Assembly: GCA_004554205.1 (NCBI GenBank)
Contig: SFNH01000014.1
Coordinates: forward strand, 1-24,197
Source of the DNA: Clostridium sp.
GTDB lineage: Bacteria > Bacillota > Clostridia > Lachnospirales > Lachnospiraceae
Reading direction: 5' to 3'
DNA: 24,197 nucleotides
Both the position numbers and the translations under genes were made by a program. Shown piece after piece: positions 22,701 to 24,197 of the stretch (positions are counted from its first letter, which is position 1; the number at the start of each line of letters is the position of its first letter). Below the pieces are notes generated by a model. That model saw only the letters and a list, made by a program, of their open reading frames with translations. It searched no databases and was not told the DNA's origin.

Positions 22701-24197
22701 TCTGGCGAAAGTCCTCACCGGCGTATTCGGCGTGCGGCCGTCATTTTCATTGCTTCCCGAACCGGACAGGAAAATGCCTGCGCCGACGGTTCCGCTTCCG
22801 GTCCTGACCGCTGACAGCACTTTCACCGTATCCTCCGAAGATAAGGCGTCCTCCGTCACATCCTCCGCGTCTTCGGAAGCGAGCGCTGCCGTATCATCCA
22901 CCAGGGCAGCTGTATCCTCTGCCGCCTCGCTGTAATAAGATAAACTCCACTCCGATTCCAGCTCATCCGCCGGTTCCGCCAGGCGGAAGCAGGCGCCAAA
23001 GGACGCAGCATCCTCCGTATCGGCATACAGAGTCCGTGCGAGCGTCACTTCATTTAAGTCATCCTCGTTTCGGATTTCCAGAGTGTAAGTGTTCTGCACA
23101 CTTTTAAAGCCCTCCATAAGCTCGATGATGGGCATTCTCCGGGTGCTCTCTTCCGATGCGTCCTCCAAAACCTCCCAGTCGTCCGCATCCGTGCTGAATA
23201 TGTAGCGGCTGATGTCAAAGCCATCGCTCTCCACCCAGCCCGAAGCGGATTTCGTGGATTTGGCGTCAGAGGCAGTTGCCGTATCCCACTCCGTCTTTTC
23301 CTTCTCACTGCGGTAGTCCATGACAATCCGCCCATCCGTCTCCACACCGGAGCCAAGCTGAAGCGCCCCCGCGTCAATCCGGACAAGCTCTGTCTCATCC
23401 GGGTCTGTTCCCCGCCCGGATGCCAACGTCGTATTTACCAGGGAGAGCTGCCCCCCGTTTATGTAAAAGATCGTGTCATTATCGTAATCACGTTCCGGCC
23501 AGGAGACGATATTTACTCCGCCTCCGTTTAAGATGACGAGCTGCTTGTCTGAAATCTCCATCGGATTCATCGCGTAGATCACGATATCCGATCTGCTTAC
23601 CCCGTTTGCGTCGGCAAGACGGGCAGCACGCTGCACCGCTGTCTCAAGGCTCTTGACCGCGTGTTTGGGGCTCAGGCCGTGGGCGCGGTCGTCGCCCTCC
23701 TGTGAGGCGTTGGACGCAGTAGCGGTCTCGGCATCTGAAGGGCTTGCCTTGTCAGCGGAAGCCGCGGTATCAGAAGGGTCCGCCAAAAGCTCCGCAAGCG
23801 TTTCCGCTCCCGGATTCCAGTAAATTGCCGCATAACTCGCGTAAGGGTTCGTCTTTGTGCCAAGCGGCTCTATGGGCATAGTCTCATTGATGCGCTCCGC
23901 CGCCGAAGTCCCCGCCGTACTCGACGCGAGAGGCTCCACGGGAATCGTCTCATTGATACGCTCCGCCGCCGAAGTCAGATCATCCGTGCTCGCGGGCTCC
24001 ACGGAAAGCGTCTCATTGATGCGCTCTGTCTCCGAAGTCTGTTCACTTGAGGTCACCGGCTCTATGGGCAGCGTCTCACTGATACGCTCCGTTTCATTCT
24101 CCTCGGCAAGCTCACCCTCCGCGGTGGCGTCCCAGTTCTTTCCTGTGCTGTCGTCCTCTTCGTCAGCGGAATCCGTCTCCGTGAGAACATCACCCTC
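16740..24197 (-). CDS. Giant parallel-beta-helix surface protein (5' end outside window)
   Basis: The frame is open from the right edge to the stop at 16740, 2485 residues, and its start lies beyond 24197. After four ERINET repeats and acidic, TASDA-rich linkers, six modules each open with an [IV][YF]-x-[SD]-G-x-x-x-[DN]-D...G-x-[TS]-P-x-x-[PA]-[VF][KR]T-like motif (near 23660, 22735, 21650, 20390, 19370 and 18260). Each then has glycine- and asparagine-rich turns (G-x-I-x-x-N, GGAIYNEG) typical of right-handed parallel beta-helices. Modules are about 310-420 residues. The last 200 residues form a different beta-rich domain ending RYRVELVPPRR. No LPXTG motif, membrane helix or SLH repeat is visible at the C terminus; an anchor or signal peptide may lie in the missing N terminus. 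Probably secreted or surface-displayed; adhesin or carbohydrate-binding roles are inference. Confidence 0.75.
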   Translation of the reverse strand, partial: EGDVLTETDSADEEDDSTGKNWDATAEGELAEENETERISETLPIEPVTSSEQTSETERINETLSVEPASTDDLTSAAERINETIPVEPLASSTAGTSAAERINETMPIEPLGTKTNPYASYAAIYWNPGAETLAELLADPSDTAASADKASPSDAETATASNASQEGDDRAHGLSPKHAVKSLETAVQRAARLADANGVSRSDIVIYAMNPMEISDKQLVILNGGGVNIVSWPERDYDNDTIFYINGGQLSLVNTTLASGRGTDPDETELVRIDAGALQLGSGVETDGRIVMDYRSEKEKTEWDTATASDAKSTKSASGWVESDGFDISRYIFSTDADDWEVLEDASEESTRRMPIIELMEGFKSVQNTYTLEIRNEDDLNEVTLARTLYADTEDAASFGACFRLAEPADELESEWSLSYYSEAAEDTAALVDDTAALASEDAEDVTEDALSSEDTVKVLSAVRTGSGTVGAGIFLSGSGSNENDGRTPNTPVRTFARAMERLREEIEAKSAKESSLPEEGRRGFTPHIYICGTTVEISSDQEWRMNYDSELFTVTNAAFNADTVKADHPDWSDDYIRDYVKPQVRRYTDFKDAMIAVGPSATLDLDDIIIDGAAEYVSDGNPVISAGGTASTARATVNMRGTSQLRSNAGGGVKLGAYSELSLYDTARIEDIEGNAVELAGIGASFNMLMNSRILSEKRRDGAVLKDRCAVYAGDDTNVQLRDAASISVGDAETAARLRGALYLDGGVSVTGQIRLENPDNPIRLCTVPASGNQYHLSLAESFLGKNAVIPEGTSVTDAAQYLSEFVKAEDGIKEHENWILKSASPNIVLEEANWIYLSGEGDDTKNGLSPETAVRTFHRARQLLSTSYFKEGANILICGKVPITAWTDRDGSAGDDTDWSFGEGGTLTNSVSGETWTPLVKRDKAYSGGALIEHGLSGKTLVFKNIIIDGNGADVRAAAADGSSAPLLDIKDSGAEVLLADGAIFRNNHVKSAADGAASGIEVNAGSLTLAGGQITGMRMILDAPDAGKSVAGAAVTVSSGASFNMKSGMIDENSVEVSGAVSGEVKGGAVLIANGGSFNLSGGSIRSNMGGQGSAVCFIGQAQTTGGGVTLAGGSITGNTVHTTVASAVSPRGSFAPIYVDGYNFRLDGACEASDAIYLNSSAKPLTVGGAIPSGRIYKVWLNEGSGTGQYKKGSIAVIPDGTAVTDAASCFDGIRLYSDQYVLDSSRGDTAITSNAAVAQKQCLVLMRRIFVSGTDGDDTRNGLTPDSPVKTFEKAQALGEMGDGTKDAYVIYVCGQIMPEETDVTWSTPSPSYVCRYTGFEVYRSNGTASGGAAKAYYGNLIRAAKDGFTLSGISVYGRRAVDGAEHNGEALVYVPGGVSVFVGIDEAAGQTAASAVFGRNNNTGTYEDPVNSDSKTLSGRGGAFYVETRGQLCLAGGVSISDMEAVQGAAVYVAADASNNADNGILKLYGSVSLTGAGDVYLGGTGTDEARATAAVVDIDATWAPTDGEQIKLALQNHYIGRPLVRFESGMTPGTTERSYFKLDDFIQSSYGLGYTDTAPANGAMLFSAARLARSATSMTLELTGKTAVYIDGKNGSDLNDGNTPDTAFKTLQKVYSHIRERQEAGTVSADNDTLVYVVGTISIEDTVVLENTTVQKDGSTSRVSKYSYSDGVTEVTDQISGYICFKRYAQPSGYTDSDATYDGYAKETLKNSLFLVEGEGGLSLCGVELDGHSEPQESANPLYAANGVEAQAPIIQVVNEGSLNLGSVSTTENPTPKMTVLANNRNILNKDGGSAYRIGDLNGKAVYEGVSAGVEASGSSVVYFDWVEFRNLSLGENVVGGTDLYHNSTGENVSYIQGHTVFGGTVFLEGLGTTATSRYLQTLNDSITTGTLSEIHLLFRDPYAGRAVVKYLDAEATVEQFATYVLDKRVLTSFSIIKNASDPLILELAEKLPVYIDGVNGDDMAVGSDPAHPVKTLKRAYELLNTYYTDKIFVVNNPISVAGTTEISGNTYTGTDGTVSLGDGVKVTIARYIQPDFARNDTMTGTELAATGYNVGDYTGSLLVVGGGTITLGKDLILDGRASAWASDSHMKEITVTRDTSSLFPLVQVLSASLTLQDGCELRNNNNTYDGTGTIGKHGGAIYNEGQVTVNRAVFTDLKAKKGDGIYNPVIAGTSGITQLGGGDPGLAGHSIYLGAENRGTESEPNWLNSELHITGKLNDDVTLTLDMDHAEAGRDVVKFTTADAYAPADGADAEYLRFALGTTVPQELFLVQVEDDPTVLELQDWKVLKTEVPTDIYLVARQKSGDTTTELKSVQTGTEKLLSSPNYQVKNKGAYDVKVILTGLDSLNAEAGITWGEMQLKATASDAVGYSDIYLAVRGTDVDSADGFVFAESALLNGMQNDLELGTLKAGSSGNFEFSVGTGSGFIETYLDDSFPLTGKTADEVQDYMDGTGALGLNARAKYLLRYRVELVPPRR
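23865..24089. repeat. Four ERINET coding repeats (63-66 bp units)
   Basis: The giant protein repeats ERI[NS]ET-[LIM]-[PS]-[IV]-EP four times at 21, 21 and 22-residue spacing, beginning at 24089, 24026, 23963 and 23897 on the minus strand. The DNA units share CTCATTGATGCGCTC-like cores. The conserved decapeptide with variable Ser/Thr/Ala spacers looks like a binding or wall-spanning array; its number may differ between strains. Confidence 0.8.

Overview
The window looks like chromosomal DNA of a Gram-positive anaerobe of the class Clostridia, probably a Lachnospiraceae-type gut bacterium. The grounds are strong purine-rich Shine-Dalgarno sites, lipoprotein signal peptides in place of periplasmic proteins, a Firmicutes-type split PheS/PheT, and Thr-Ala-Ser-Asp-Ala linkers in a giant surface protein. 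This is inference from sequence style; there is no 16S rRNA here. Nearly everything is on the minus strand. The one clear plus-strand gene is the NTPase at 625.

Layout. (1) 1-260: the 5' part of one tRNA-Ser, a perfect 13-bp hairpin, a complete tRNA-Ser(UGA) and its promoter, all reading left. (2) 625-1182: a THEP1-type P-loop NTPase on the plus strand with its own terminator, convergent with the next block. (3) 1224-9992: a seven-gene minus-strand operon. In transcription order it holds a 1041-residue lipoprotein of five related domains, then a FecCD/BtuCD-type ABC importer (binding lipoprotein, permease, ATPase), then three more lipoproteins: a two-domain protein distantly like sulfite-oxidase-fold domains, a rhodanese-like protein and an FMN-binding protein. 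The operon has a good sigma-A promoter. Its ~180-nt leader can fold as a closed multi-helix domain, an overlapping antiterminator and an intrinsic terminator, which is the layout of a riboswitch or attenuator. (4) 9993-10264: a repeat-rich spacer. (5) 10265-15205: eno, pheT and pheS. eno is preceded by an unusually large near-palindrome that buries its ribosome-binding site. (6) 15209-16555: an FAD-dependent oxidoreductase with a C-terminal Rieske 2Fe-2S domain. (7) 16740-24197: a giant parallel-beta-helix-type surface protein whose N terminus lies beyond the right edge.

The most interesting part is block 3. Two of its proteins carry the Asp-x-x-Ser/Thr-Gly-Ala-Thr motif used for covalent flavin attachment by ApbE. 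Another carries a rhodanese-type cysteine loop. Two are built from tandem domains resembling the sulfite-oxidase/molybdopterin fold, without an obvious cofactor cysteine. All are predicted to sit outside the membrane beside an importer of the metal-chelate/heme/corrinoid/oxyanion class. My working model is a surface redox-and-capture system that binds and perhaps reduces or desulfurises a metal-containing ligand before import, controlled by a small-molecule- or metal-sensing leader RNA. The ligand cannot be read from the sequence.
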